A stretch of 64,000 nt of DNA. Origin: Calditrichia bacterium. Lineage in GTDB: Bacteria; Calditrichota; Calditrichia; RBG-13-44-9; J075. The position numbers were made by a program, and so were the translations under genes. The notes below the pieces were generated by a model. The model did no database searches. It had not been told where the DNA came from and saw only the letters and a list, made by a program, of their open reading frames with translations. The stretch covers positions 99,918-163,917 of the forward strand of contig JANQRS010000032.1 of assembly GCA_028284445.1 (NCBI GenBank). The letters are read 5' to 3'. Each line of letters starts with the position of its first letter. The first letter of the stretch is position 1. Below are positions 1-8,147 of this stretch, piece after piece.

Positions 1-430
1 TTCGCGCCTGCTGCGCCTGAACTCGATCCATATCAATTTCCCGAGGCATGTCAAGTGCCTTCAGGACGGCAGGCTTGGTAATTTCATTAAATTCAATACG
101 TTGGATCTTATTATTGACGTCTTTAATAGTGTCCGCAACGTGGAAGGCGATTGCTTCTCCCTCGCGATCAGGGTCCATCGCCAACAAGACTTCTCCAGCA
201 CGATCCGCATCGGTTTTCAGCTGCTTAATTACATCACCTTTGCCACTAATTGCCGTGTAATGCGGACGAAACTCTTTCTCTATATCAATGCCCAGCTTAT
301 TCTTGGGCAAATCGATGATATGCCCAACTGAAGCTGTCACTTTATAATCTGTGCCCAGAATCTTATTTATGGTCTTCGCCTTCGCTGGAGACTCGACGAT
401 AACCAGTTTTTTTCCGTTCTTCTTGCTCAT
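1..430 (-). CDS. topA: DNA topoisomerase I, N-terminal part (cut by window edge)
   Basis: Type IA topoisomerase that relaxes negatively supercoiled DNA. About 143 N-terminal residues are present; the rest lies left of the window. The TOPRIM start KLVIVESPAKAKTI is seen at residues 8-21, and the acidic metal-binding motif MDPDREGEAIA follows, with RVQAQQAR at the cut end, all hallmarks of TopA. The ATG at 428-430 begins MSKKNGKK directly before the TOPRIM fold, so the start is secure. It lies just downstream of the smg gene on the same strand (8 bases apart), matching the smg-topA neighbourhood of many bacteria. The active-site tyrosine domain is not visible here. Confidence 0.95.
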   Translation of the reverse strand, partial: MSKKNGKKLVIVESPAKAKTINKILGTDYKVTASVGHIIDLPKNKLGIDIEKEFRPHYTAISGKGDVIKQLKTDADRAGEVLLAMDPDREGEAIAFHVADTIKDVNNKIQRIEFNEITKPAVLKALDMPREIDMDRVQAQQAR

Positions 431-438
431 CTTTGCTA

Positions 439-912
439 CTAGTTTATTTTGTCGTTACCGGGGTGATATACTGAATCCGTTCCCAATGTTCCGATCTTCT
501 TCCCTAGAAGGATCTCCGACACAACCGTCTTCATATCGTTGAGCTCGACATAAGTATGACCGAGCATAAAGCATGTTTCGATAATTTGTTCAACCTGTAG
601 GACATTCACCATCTTCAGCGACTGAAGTTGGATCAGGTACCCATATGCTTCAGGGCTGAAAAAGTTCCGTTCTTCTTCGATTAGCATACGAAATGGCAGT
701 ACCCGTTGTTCAGTTGGCCGAATGCTCACAGACACCTCTTTTCGATTAATATTGGTCAGGACCCATTCGACCGCTTTATGAATCTCGGGCTCAGAGTAGC
801 CTTTCTTTAACAATTTTCTGGAAACGTGATCGTAATTGAAATGGACGGGCTCCGAAAGTTGCGCGATCTCTTTAATGAGCAGATCTATGATTTCGCTAAT
901 CTTCTCTTGCAT
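439..912 (-). CDS. smg: Smg / DUF494 family protein
   Basis: A 157-residue soluble, helix-rich protein of the Smg (DUF494) family, whose biochemical role is not established. The N-terminal EIIDLLIKEI segment, the central FFSPEAYGYLIQL segment and the C-terminal LNDMKTVVSEILLG segment follow the family pattern, as does the length. ATG at 910-912 is preceded by GGAG five bases upstream. The stop is 8 bases from the topA start, so the two are probably co-transcribed; smg next to topA or dprA is the usual family context. Recognised from memory of the family, not from a search. Confidence 0.8.
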   Translation of the reverse strand: MQEKISEIIDLLIKEIAQLSEPVHFNYDHVSRKLLKKGYSEPEIHKAVEWVLTNINRKEVSVSIRPTEQRVLPFRMLIEEERNFFSPEAYGYLIQLQSLKMVNVLQVEQIIETCFMLGHTYVELNDMKTVVSEILLGKKIGTLGTDSVYHPGNDKIN

Positions 913-1530
913 GCTCTCCTCGACATGAATCTATATCAATTGCCTGATAAAATCAACGTCATTTTTCGCGATGCAATGTAGCATTGCAAAAATGGCGACC
1001 ATTCAACAAATATCACATTATTCCTTTTACCCACTGCTAAATCCACTCTCAGAAGAGCTGCTATTCGAGTTTAAAGACCTACCACGAATAGACACGAATG
1101 AACGCGAAAAGATGAACTGATTCATTGTTAATTAACGGTCTTTTGGCATTCGCGGTCATTTATGAAGATTCGTGGTAAACTTATCCCGTTTTGAACATTC
1201 AATTCATATACATTTCCCATCACTGCCTAAAGTATTCAGACAAGCGAGCGATAATATTGATTGCATTGGGTTGGATCACCGTGCCCGGCAAAAGTTACAA
1301 TCCTTTCCACAAAACACCGGTAACATTTGCCTGACTCGCACAGAAAATCTACTGGTTCTCACACAAAAGAAGTCGAATAGTAAAGTGAAAGTGACCGGCG
1401 TCCTGTTTCCGGGCGGGTCGATTTGCTTACTATGCGTTGGTTTTACCGGAGCGTTCTCAACAGAGACGCCGCACCGGTCATATTAGCAATTGGGGCAGCA
1501 AAACATACTCTCATACAGGGAAGAGGTTTA
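913..1530. other. 618-base gene-free stretch
   Basis: Divergent promoter region between smg and the secreted protein at 1531. It contains an imperfect inverted repeat at 1080-1177 (listed separately). From about 1390 to 1480 there are short GC-rich complementary words (ACCGG repeated with CCGGT-like partners) that could fold in the leader of the 1531 gene, but I could not match them to a known riboswitch class. No convincing reading frame was found. Confidence 0.6.
1080..1177. repeat. Imperfect inverted repeat (CACGAAT/ATTCGTG type)
   Basis: The left end TACCACGAAT (1080-1089) with AATGAACGCGAA (1097-1108) is complementary to TTCGCG-TCATT (from about 1149) and ATTCGTGGTA (1168-1177). The arms are about 30 bases with mismatches. 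It is intergenic and resembles the degenerate CACGAATGAACGCGAA-type filler repeats common in environmental genomes. Confidence 0.7.
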
Positions 1531-2460
1531 ATGAAGTACGTTCTTTACTCCGTGGTGGGTACGGTGCTTCTGACGGGGATTTCACTGGCAGAAAGCAGCC
1601 ATCCTCTGATCACGAAAGCAGCAACTTCGATGGTTCAGTATTCGCTGAATGAATCATTTGATACGTCCTTGGGCGCCGCTGGCTGGCAATCCTGGTCTGA
1701 AACGTCTGTCGAATGGACGCGCTCCGCTATGCCAATGAAAACAGCCTCTGCCAGCGCTATTGTGGTCACCGGACCGGATCAATCGAGCGCGGCCTGGCTG
1801 GTTAGCCCCGGCATTCAGATTCCGGACGCAGAATCATGGCAGGTATCCTGGCAGGAAAAATTTAGCGGCAACCCCGGATTTCACATCCTGGACGTGATGA
1901 TTTCCATCGATTATCGCGGCTATGGGGATCCGCATGCGGCCAATTGGTTGCATCTGTCTTCCCTAACACCTGAATCTATTGGATTTGACTGGCGCAGTAG
2001 CACTTTTCCCCTGCAGCAATTCCAGGGCAAAACCATTCATGTCGCATTCCACGCAAGTCTCGATGAAAACGCCACCTGGCTTGTCGATGATGTAGAAGTT
2101 CGCCCGGAACAAAAGCCGCTCAATCTTGACAATTTGATGATTCATCGACAGAATCATGCACTTGTATTTGACTGGACCGGCACCTCCGAAGCCTACCATC
2201 GTGGCTTCGATATTTATCGCTCCGCAGATGCCTACGGTGCTTACTATCAAATCGCCAGTTATAGCGATTTAGAAAATGATGCCGACATGCTGGACACCCA
2301 GGAACGTCTTTATCATTTCCGCGATGGTGGACTGGTTAATGATGCGACCTATTGGTATCGCATCTGCAGCGTCGACTTGGGCGGTAACAGGGTCTTTTCG
2401 GAGCCCTTGTCAGCCGTGCCATCAAAGAACGCATCGGCAATCCACCTGGCCGCAAACTAG
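1531..2460 (+). CDS. Secreted protein with jelly-roll-like and fibronectin-like domains
   Basis: A 310-residue exported protein of unknown role. MKYVLYSVVGTVLLTGISLA is a signal peptide, and GGAAGAGG precedes the ATG at 1531; in-frame codons upstream (from 1423) lack a signal and were not used. The N-terminal half (LNESFDTS, AWLVSPGIQIP, HVAFHAS, WLVDDVEV) follows the pattern of choice-of-anchor J / cleaved-adhesin-like beta domains. The C-terminal part (DIYRSADAYGAYYQIAS, TYWYRICSVD) looks like a fibronectin III fold. It has no NPFNP sorting tail, unlike other secreted proteins here. It stands alone on the plus strand and converges on the TonB-C lipoprotein. Confidence 0.7.
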   Translation: MKYVLYSVVGTVLLTGISLAESSHPLITKAATSMVQYSLNESFDTSLGAAGWQSWSETSVEWTRSAMPMKTASASAIVVTGPDQSSAAWLVSPGIQIPDAESWQVSWQEKFSGNPGFHILDVMISIDYRGYGDPHAANWLHLSSLTPESIGFDWRSSTFPLQQFQGKTIHVAFHASLDENATWLVDDVEVRPEQKPLNLDNLMIHRQNHALVFDWTGTSEAYHRGFDIYRSADAYGAYYQIASYSDLENDADMLDTQERLYHFRDGGLVNDATYWYRICSVDLGGNRVFSEPLSAVPSKNASAIHLAAN

Positions 2461-2530
2461 TCCTATTTCTAAACACCCCACGTTCGCCGGAAGCGAACAT
2501 GAGGATGGAATATGCAACGGCTCCGCCGTT

Positions 2531-2562
2531 GTTGCAGATTTGCCACGTTGCAGATTTGCCAA
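2531..2562. repeat. 16-bp tandem direct repeat
   Basis: GTTGCAGATTTGCCAC (2531-2546) is followed at once by GTTGCAGATTTGCCAA (2547-2562), in the gap between two convergent genes. The word is related to the GCAAATCTGCAAAT-like repeats at 12131-12200, read on the opposite strand. Confidence 0.85.
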
Positions 2563-2568
2563 TTCCCC

Positions 2569-2964
2569 CTATTCAGTCTGAAATTTAAATGGCAGCATCA
2601 TAGTTACCTTGACGGCCTTGCCATCTACTTCACCCGGAGAGAATTCGAAATCGCTGGCAGCCTTGACGGCCGCTTTGTCGAGCAAGTCATTACCGCTACT
2701 GACCTCGACAGCTGCATCACTGACTGCGCCATTTTCATCGATAACCAACTTAACGATTGTTTTTCCTTCTACCCCTTTGGCCTCTTTCGGATATTCCGGA
2801 GATGCATATTTTGTAATCTCCGGTCTTTTGGTTAAATCCTGCACGGAAACAGGTGCTTTGGCTTCAACGCTTGCCATCGGTCCTGATTCTCCACCTTGCT
2901 CAGCTGCACATCCGCACAACACACTTAAAAAAGCCACCAATAACACGTAGGAAAATGCTTTCAT
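2569..2964 (-). CDS. TonB C-terminal domain lipoprotein
   Basis: A 131-residue predicted lipoprotein: MKAFSYVLLVAFLSVLCGCAA carries a lipobox ending in LCGC. Residues about 50-131 are a TonB C-terminal domain (SPEYPKEAKGVEGKTIVKL, then VIDENGAVSDAAV, AAVKAASDFEFSPGEVDGKAV and PFKFQ). There is no inner-membrane helix or proline-rich spacer, so it cannot be a standard energy-transducing TonB. It is the last gene of the sigma / anti-sigma / TonB-C cluster, 35 bases after the previous gene, whose C-terminus it resembles. Its role may be binding of a TonB-box partner or peptidoglycan in the periplasm, which is inference. Confidence 0.8.
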   Translation of the reverse strand: MKAFSYVLLVAFLSVLCGCAAEQGGESGPMASVEAKAPVSVQDLTKRPEITKYASPEYPKEAKGVEGKTIVKLVIDENGAVSDAAVEVSSGNDLLDKAAVKAASDFEFSPGEVDGKAVKVTMMLPFKFQTE

Positions 2965-2999
2965 TACTTCTTCTCCTTGTCATCATCTTGTTTTTGCAT

Positions 3000-4037
3000 T
3001 TAGTCTAGCTTGAAGACAAAGGGTATGACCACGCGCGTTCGAACCGGTTTTCCATCCTTTTGTCCGGGGTTAAACTGATAGCGTCGCACTGCGTCCAGCG
3101 CCGCACTATCTAATAATGCAGAGTCACTGCTTCGCAGTACCTCTGCATCAATTACATTGCCCTGGGTATCAATCAATACCCGGCAAATTGTCTTGCCTTC
3201 GAGCTTCTGTTTTGCTGCTTCTTTCGGGTAAATAACCTCCCCCGCTTTTTTCACACTGGGCTTGGCATCCAGTTCCCCAAACTCATACGATTCACTGCTA
3301 CCGCGATGCTGTTCGCCTATACCGACCAGCTCTTGCACGGAGTCAAGCGGCACATCAAAATGGCTGGCAATTTGCTCAACAAAATCAGTGGCGGTAAATG
3401 CCAGTGCGCCTGGCGCCGCATTACGCACCTTGTCGAGTATCCTTCCCATTGCTGCCAGAGATGTCAGCCGCTGCTGCTGTGGCTTCAGCACCAGGAACAG
3501 CGCTTTGTCTGCGGAGTCATCGATAGCTCGCCCCAGCATAACCGCCTGGCCGGGTTTTAGATCTGTGCGCGTAGACAGCATCGTGCGCTTGTCTTCGCGC
3601 ATCGCCCGGGCGATTTGTTCAGCAGATGCCACGGTTATCCCGGCTTTCTGCAGCAAACTAATATTGACGGACAAGTGCTCAGTGGCTCCCGGAAGAATCG
3701 TCAGTTGCAGATATTTATCATTTTGCAGCGGCACATGATGGGTCTGCATGGTGCCATCGGGGCTGAATAGCAAATAGGTCATATCGCGCATATTCACATC
3801 CTGATAGCCAAAAGTCTGTCGCAACTGCTCTTGCAGCCGCTCGACATCTGCCAGGGTGGAATCCAGGAATTGAATGGCGATCTCTCCGGGAAACAAAGGC
3901 GGTTTCGCCTCACTGCCGGAACGCGCACCTTCCAGCAAGTAGGTCTGCACTTCATACAACTGCAGATCTGTGGACTCCGGCTGCGAGGCACACATGGACA
4001 GCATCACCAGCAAAGTCGAGGTCAGGATGGTCCGCAT
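3000..4037 (-). CDS. Exported protein with C-terminal TonB domain
   Basis: A 345-residue protein. The ATG at 4035-4037 has GGGAAGAAG eight bases upstream; the open frame extends further but would run into the anti-sigma gene, and the ATG at 4064 is the only close alternative. MRTILTSTLLVMLSMCAS is a signal peptide with an imperfect lipobox (SMC). The middle region, residues about 30-220, is unfamiliar (LKPGQAVMLGRAIDDSADKA, ALFLVLKP). The last 85 residues form a TonB C-terminal domain (VIYPKEAAKQKLEGKTICRV, AVRRYQFNPGQKDGKPV). It sits 74 bases behind the anti-sigma gene and is presumably a member or target of that regulon. Confidence 0.75.
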   Translation of the reverse strand: MRTILTSTLLVMLSMCASQPESTDLQLYEVQTYLLEGARSGSEAKPPLFPGEIAIQFLDSTLADVERLQEQLRQTFGYQDVNMRDMTYLLFSPDGTMQTHHVPLQNDKYLQLTILPGATEHLSVNISLLQKAGITVASAEQIARAMREDKRTMLSTRTDLKPGQAVMLGRAIDDSADKALFLVLKPQQQRLTSLAAMGRILDKVRNAAPGALAFTATDFVEQIASHFDVPLDSVQELVGIGEQHRGSSESYEFGELDAKPSVKKAGEVIYPKEAAKQKLEGKTICRVLIDTQGNVIDAEVLRSSDSALLDSAALDAVRRYQFNPGQKDGKPVRTRVVIPFVFKLD

Positions 4038-4111
4038 TAATTTGCTTCTTCCCAGTTGTTGCATATCGTCGTCTCTTGTTTTCTGTTTTCTCTCCTGAAG
4101 CCCATACCTAA

Positions 4112-4540
4112 TCAGCGATATACCCAGACAATAGTGGTGTTTTGATCTTCCGGCAGCTGATATATAATAGTCTGCGCCGGTTCGCCGTCCAGGTGAGTAT
4201 CCGTCAGCACCAAATTGCTCTCTGCAGCCAGATTGAGCGGAGAACTGCCTGGACGCCACACAAATGCGGTCACCAGCAACAAGCCCAATGCCAAGGCAGC
4301 ACCAAAACGAAGGCCCCAATGACCACGGGGACTATGCCGCGCTTTACGGCGACGTGATCTTGAAGGCACCGGAATCGATCGATGTGCAACAATCTGCCTG
4401 CTTAACAGCGCAAGGCGCTGTGCATATGCCTCGCAAGCCTCGCAGCCTTCAACATGCCCGGCCATTTCCGGGGTGATGGTTAGCGCCAGACTGTCATCAA
4501 ATTGCTTTGCCAGCGCTTGTTTGATTTCCGAACACGTCAT
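4112..4540 (-). CDS. Anti-sigma factor with zinc finger and one membrane helix
   Basis: A 142-residue membrane protein. The N-terminal cytoplasmic part carries the ZAS-type zinc motif HVEGCEAC at about residues 29-36 (HxxxCxxC), which clamps an ECF sigma factor. A basic stretch RSRRRKARH is followed by one helix (FGAALALGLLLVTAFVW) and a periplasmic tail of about 45 residues. It starts 10 bases after the sigma factor stop, the classical sigma/anti-sigma order. The inducing signal and the protease that would release the sigma factor cannot be read from the window. Confidence 0.88.
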   Translation of the reverse strand: MTCSEIKQALAKQFDDSLALTITPEMAGHVEGCEACEAYAQRLALLSRQIVAHRSIPVPSRSRRRKARHSPRGHWGLRFGAALALGLLLVTAFVWRPGSSPLNLAAESNLVLTDTHLDGEPAQTIIYQLPEDQNTTIVWVYR

Positions 4541-4550
4541 TCTTCTTTCC

Positions 4551-5075
4551 TCAAATATCTTCCGTTGCCGCTTCTCGGATTTTTCGCCGGGCCTGCATGC
4601 TTAATACGCGTACTGTATCCTCGCTGATTGCCAAAATCTCGGCAATCTCTCGAACTGATTGCCCCTCCATATCGCGCAGGATAAACACCATTCGCATTCT
4701 CCGCGGCAGTTTAGCGATGTGCCCTTGAATATCCGTTACGCTGCCCCCCTCCGGGGCTGATAGCTGCCGCCACTGGACATCCGACAACATACTGCGCAGG
4801 CGGCGCCAGGCTTCCTTACGCCAGTCATAACAGGTATTGACCAGTATCCGCCGAAACCATGCTGCAAAATTTCGATTATCATCAAATTGCGCCAGATGAT
4901 CCAATGCCTTCAATATCGAGATCTGAAATACGTCTTCCGCATCATCCCAACTGGAAGTGTAATAATAAGCAAGACGTAAAGAAGGCTCGCGCAATTCCTG
5001 CCAGAGCCGCGAAACAGCATCGGGATCGCCCTCTTTGAGAGCAGCGAGCTCCGGTTTGGTGATGATATCGCTCAT
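4551..5075 (-). CDS. ECF (sigma-70 family) RNA polymerase sigma factor
   Basis: A 174-residue ECF sigma factor. Region 2 is visible at about residues 27-95 (RLAYYYTSSWDDAEDVFQ, FAAWFRRILVNTCYDWRK) and region 4 at about 120-170 (LPRRMRMVFILRDMEGQ, VREIAEILAISEDTVRV). It heads an operon reading leftward: sigma, anti-sigma, then two TonB-C-domain proteins. It is divergent from the lipoprotein gene at 5219, with 143 bases between them where promoters of both should lie. No clear ECF promoter pair was recognised. Confidence 0.93.
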   Translation of the reverse strand: MSDIITKPELAALKEGDPDAVSRLWQELREPSLRLAYYYTSSWDDAEDVFQISILKALDHLAQFDDNRNFAAWFRRILVNTCYDWRKEAWRRLRSMLSDVQWRQLSAPEGGSVTDIQGHIAKLPRRMRMVFILRDMEGQSVREIAEILAISEDTVRVLSMQARRKIREAATEDI

Positions 5076-5218
5076 TTCACATAAGATACGAAAGCGGCTG
5101 AGAGTTCATTTATTGAAAATGATAAAAAAATCAAAATCGATGTTCTATCGCTAATTTGATTATCTGAAGCGAGCTGCTATATTGCCGTAAATAGAATCAA
5201 AAGAGAACAAGCTAGCTG

Positions 5219-6232
5219 ATGAATCTGGTCGGACGTATATATCAATTAAAGATAGCACTGATTGCGCTTCTGCTCGTCGCTTGCAGCGAAAAAACGGACA
5301 AAACGCAGCTGCTCCCGCTGGGGCTTCATTGCGACTGCCAGGTCGACGATTCAACCGTGCCGGATAGCAGCTTGTTTTCTGCGATGAACCAGGGATTGCT
5401 GGCCAGCCGCTTTAATTCGATGGATGACCTGAAGTCCGTCATCGATATCGAATACATTGATACCGGCACAGCTTTCGACAGCATACGCCACCACCATAGC
5501 AAAGTGCGCCTCATCCACTGCAGCAAGGGCCGGCATATTGTCAGCGAGCTGGAGCCGGATATCCATCAGGGTGATATTAGTGAAGCGCGCAATGGGGATA
5601 GCTGGACACGCCTGGGATTGTTGCTTCGTTCCCCCTACGCGATTCGTAGCAGAGTTGATCTGCAACGAATTTACCTCCTGGCGCGCAGGCGTCCGGATCT
5701 ATTCGGGGAAAGTGATCCGGCCTTCTACGATCTCGCTCTCACCGCTGCCAGAAACATTAACACCAAAGACCTGGCCTACAAGGTACCGCGTGATAGCAGC
5801 GAAAAAGGCTATATCAATTCATTTAACCACATCGCTGCGCAGGCCTTTATCACCACCTGTTTTTCTGAGGAGTTGGCTGATTTTGTGGCAGATATGCATG
5901 AGCGTTTTGCCATGCCGGCACTATTGAGCGGTGAATTTACTACCCGGCAGCTCCAAGACCTGGTAAACGGACCGATTGATAACTACGTCGATATCATTAA
6001 TAATGAATGGGGACAGGAACTGGGCAAACAATTGGCAGCCAAATACAAAATCGACCGCGCCACAAAATGGACGCCGCAACTCCTCGCTGATTATATCAAC
6101 GATCTACATCATCATTATATGTGGGCGTTTCAAATCGGCATTGCACCGGTCACGCCGGAAGATGCCGTGGTGATCCGCTTTGCAGCGAAGATGAATACCG
6201 TTTTGAAGACAATGCAAATGGAGATGCCCTAG
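5219..6232 (+). CDS. Lipoprotein of unknown function, possibly DUF6973-like
   Basis: A 337-residue predicted lipoprotein: MNLVGRIYQLKIALIALLLVAC ends in the lipobox LVAC. The C-terminal half has spaced motifs INSFNHIAAQAFIT, ADMHER and DIINNEWGQELGK. This N-x-x-H, A-x-x-H/E, NN-x-x-G spacing recalls DUF6973-like proteins, but the match is by eye and weak. The N-terminal 150 residues have two early cysteines (HCDC) and no recognised domain. It is a single gene divergent from the ECF sigma factor, so it may belong to that regulon, which is inference only. Confidence 0.6.
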   Translation: MNLVGRIYQLKIALIALLLVACSEKTDKTQLLPLGLHCDCQVDDSTVPDSSLFSAMNQGLLASRFNSMDDLKSVIDIEYIDTGTAFDSIRHHHSKVRLIHCSKGRHIVSELEPDIHQGDISEARNGDSWTRLGLLLRSPYAIRSRVDLQRIYLLARRRPDLFGESDPAFYDLALTAARNINTKDLAYKVPRDSSEKGYINSFNHIAAQAFITTCFSEELADFVADMHERFAMPALLSGEFTTRQLQDLVNGPIDNYVDIINNEWGQELGKQLAAKYKIDRATKWTPQLLADYINDLHHHYMWAFQIGIAPVTPEDAVVIRFAAKMNTVLKTMQMEMP

Positions 6233-6304
6233 CGATGGAAAATCCAAATTCCAACGACAAAAATCCCAGCAGAAAAACCTGCCCAAACCCTCGAGAATAG
6301 CTTC

Positions 6305-7549
6305 TTATTCCTCACGCTTCTCAAGCCGAAAAGGCGCATTCGTATAGAAGGGTGTATCGGTTTTTACGGCCTGGTAGCGATGCTGAATGTCTTCTGCGCC
6401 GGTGACGTGTAAGTCATCAAGCTGTGCAAGCCATCCGGCATCATGTTCTGAGCGAAACAATATGGCTCCCAGCAAAGTCGCCTGACTAAAATTCGTGTTG
6501 CGTAGATTCGTCTGCGTTAAGTTTGCCCCGCTTAGATTCGCACGTTTAAATGCAGTGCCGAAGAAATTCATCCGGGTCATATTTGACTCTGTAAAGATCG
6601 CCCCTTCGAGATCCGCCCATTTCAGGCTGCCGTAACTGAAGTCGACCTTCCTCAACTGCGCATTGGCCAGTTTCCCGCCATTGAGATCAGCACGCCGCAT
6701 ATCTGCACCGTTAAAATTCGCCCACTGCACACGGGCGTTTTTCATGTTCGCACCAGCCAGAATGCTGTTCTGCAGCTTCGCACCCCACATCATTGTCTCA
6801 CGCAGAATGGCATTGCGCAGATTCGCGCCACGCAAATCCGCATTGCTCAGATCTGCCCCATGCAGATCAATCCCACTTAAGTCAGCCTCCCTCAAATTCA
6901 CGCCTCGTAAATCGGCCTTGCTAAAATCAGCTTCGCGCTTGATGCGTGCAAAAACCGTTGAGTCGAGCTCCAGTATCGCCAGCGCTGTTAAGAGCTCTCC
7001 TCTTTGGGGACTCAATGTCTGTTCAGAAAGGGTATCCGCCCGTAGAATACGATGTGGCTTCAGGGAAGCACTGACGGCAGAAATCCGCAAAATCGTGGCA
7101 TCGCTGAGGGTACCCGCAGTATCTCCGCTCAATTCATCATCAATTTTATTCAACAAATTGCCCAGCAAGGCAGTCGCGCTGCTCTGCTGCAACGACTCTA
7201 TCAATGCCATCTGCTCAATTATCTGCTCATTTTGATCCTGAAGCTGGCCTTGCAGAGATCGCTGTTCAACAATCATAAATCCAGCGATACATGTGCCAAC
7301 CACCAGCAGTGCGATAGACAACGATCTCTGCCCCCTAATAACGCCAGCTGATTGCGGAGACTGTGAGAGCGAGGAGTGATTTCGAAAGCGACTCACGAAA
7401 AAAGCAATCGCAATTATGGCCAGACAAACAAAGGCGCCGAGCCAATAGGGATGCGCCAATTCAATATAGGGCACTCGCAGATACCCCAGCACCCAACCCA
7501 GCAAGAGAGCGACGGTCACAACAATCAATTGGTATGCTTTGCTTTTCAT
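6305..7549 (-). CDS. Membrane-anchored pentapeptide-repeat protein
   Basis: A 414-residue protein with two N-terminal membrane helices (LIVVTVALLLGWVLGYL and WLGAFVCLAIIAIAFFV) and a third hydrophobic stretch (SIALLVVGTCIAGFMIV), then a short coiled coil (LQGQLQDQNEQIIEQMALI). Residues about 205-375 are A(D/N)LxX pentapeptide repeats (ADLRGVNLREADLSGIDL, ADLSNADLRGANL), which fold as a right-handed quadrilateral beta helix. Such proteins usually act as scaffolds; no ligand can be named. It is flanked by a convergent lipoprotein and the upstream phosphodiesterase on the same strand. Confidence 0.88.
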   Translation of the reverse strand: MKSKAYQLIVVTVALLLGWVLGYLRVPYIELAHPYWLGAFVCLAIIAIAFFVSRFRNHSSLSQSPQSAGVIRGQRSLSIALLVVGTCIAGFMIVEQRSLQGQLQDQNEQIIEQMALIESLQQSSATALLGNLLNKIDDELSGDTAGTLSDATILRISAVSASLKPHRILRADTLSEQTLSPQRGELLTALAILELDSTVFARIKREADFSKADLRGVNLREADLSGIDLHGADLSNADLRGANLRNAILRETMMWGAKLQNSILAGANMKNARVQWANFNGADMRRADLNGGKLANAQLRKVDFSYGSLKWADLEGAIFTESNMTRMNFFGTAFKRANLSGANLTQTNLRNTNFSQATLLGAILFRSEHDAGWLAQLDDLHVTGAEDIQHRYQAVKTDTPFYTNAPFRLEKREE

Positions 7550-7606
7550 AAAAAGTAGAAATGGATTCGTTTTTGGGATGGATCAGAAGCTTGACCCAAT
7601 ATATTG

Positions 7607-8071
7607 TTAGACGTCTAAATTCACAATCTGCGGACGCAGCTCGCCATCCACAATATCAATCCTTGCGACAGTGACCGGGAGTTTGAATCGCCGCCGGCCG
7701 GCACTACCAGGGTTGATATAAAACACCCCGCGCTTATCAAATATTGATGGCTGATGAGAGTGGCCGTATATCACCGCAGAAAATCCCGCTTTCACTGGAT
7801 CCAGGTCAAGTTCCTCAATGATATGCAACATGTAGATAAGATGATTACCCACTTCCGCGACTTCAGTCATCGGCAAGGCTTGCGCCCAGTCACCGTAGTC
7901 GACATTACCGCGCACGACCAAAAGCGGGGCAATGTCCCGCAGCGGCTCCAGTACCTCCGGTTTGCCGACATCACCGGCATGCAGAATCAGGTCGCTCCCC
8001 TCCAGGGCCTTTAAGGCTTCCGGGCGCATCAGGCCGTGGGTATCTGCAATAAGGCCGATGGATTGAATCAA
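7607..8071 (-). CDS. YfcE/MJ0936-type metallophosphoesterase
   Basis: A 154-residue metal-dependent phosphodiesterase. Motifs run in order: IADTHG (residues 7-12, D and H ligands), HAGDVG (31-36), VRGNVD (53-58, GNxD) and YGHSHQP (102-108). Length and order fit the single-domain YfcE/MJ0936 group, which hydrolyse phosphodiester model substrates; the natural substrate is unknown. It lies directly after sbcC on the same strand, separated by a CATCCCCCT-type hairpin at 8102-8146, so co-transcription with sbcDC is possible but may be attenuated there. Confidence 0.9.
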   Translation of the reverse strand: MIQSIGLIADTHGLMRPEALKALEGSDLILHAGDVGKPEVLEPLRDIAPLLVVRGNVDYGDWAQALPMTEVAEVGNHLIYMLHIIEELDLDPVKAGFSAVIYGHSHQPSIFDKRGVFYINPGSAGRRRFKLPVTVARIDIVDGELRPQIVNLDV

Positions 8072-8101
8072 TTAGGTTTCCTCGTTCAATAAATGCCTTG
8101 C

Positions 8102-8146
8102 CACATCCCCCTGAATCCCCTTCGAAGGGGGACATAGCGGGATGTG
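8102..8146. repeat. CATCCCCCT-type palindrome, copy 1
   Basis: CACATCCCCCTGAATCCCC, then TTCGAA, then an imperfect complement ending GGGATGTG. The palindrome lies one base past the sbcC stop. It is part of a family of ten copies described in the findings. Confidence 0.9.
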
Positions 8147-8147
8147 T

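Noticed and set aside
1172..1486. A 104-codon frame with apparent continuity before the secreted protein
   Set aside because: It lies in the leader region, lacks a ribosome site and shows no protein-like pattern.
1390..1530. Possible c-di-GMP or other riboswitch in the leader of the 1531 gene
   Set aside because: Short complementary words exist, but the conserved core of the known classes was not found.
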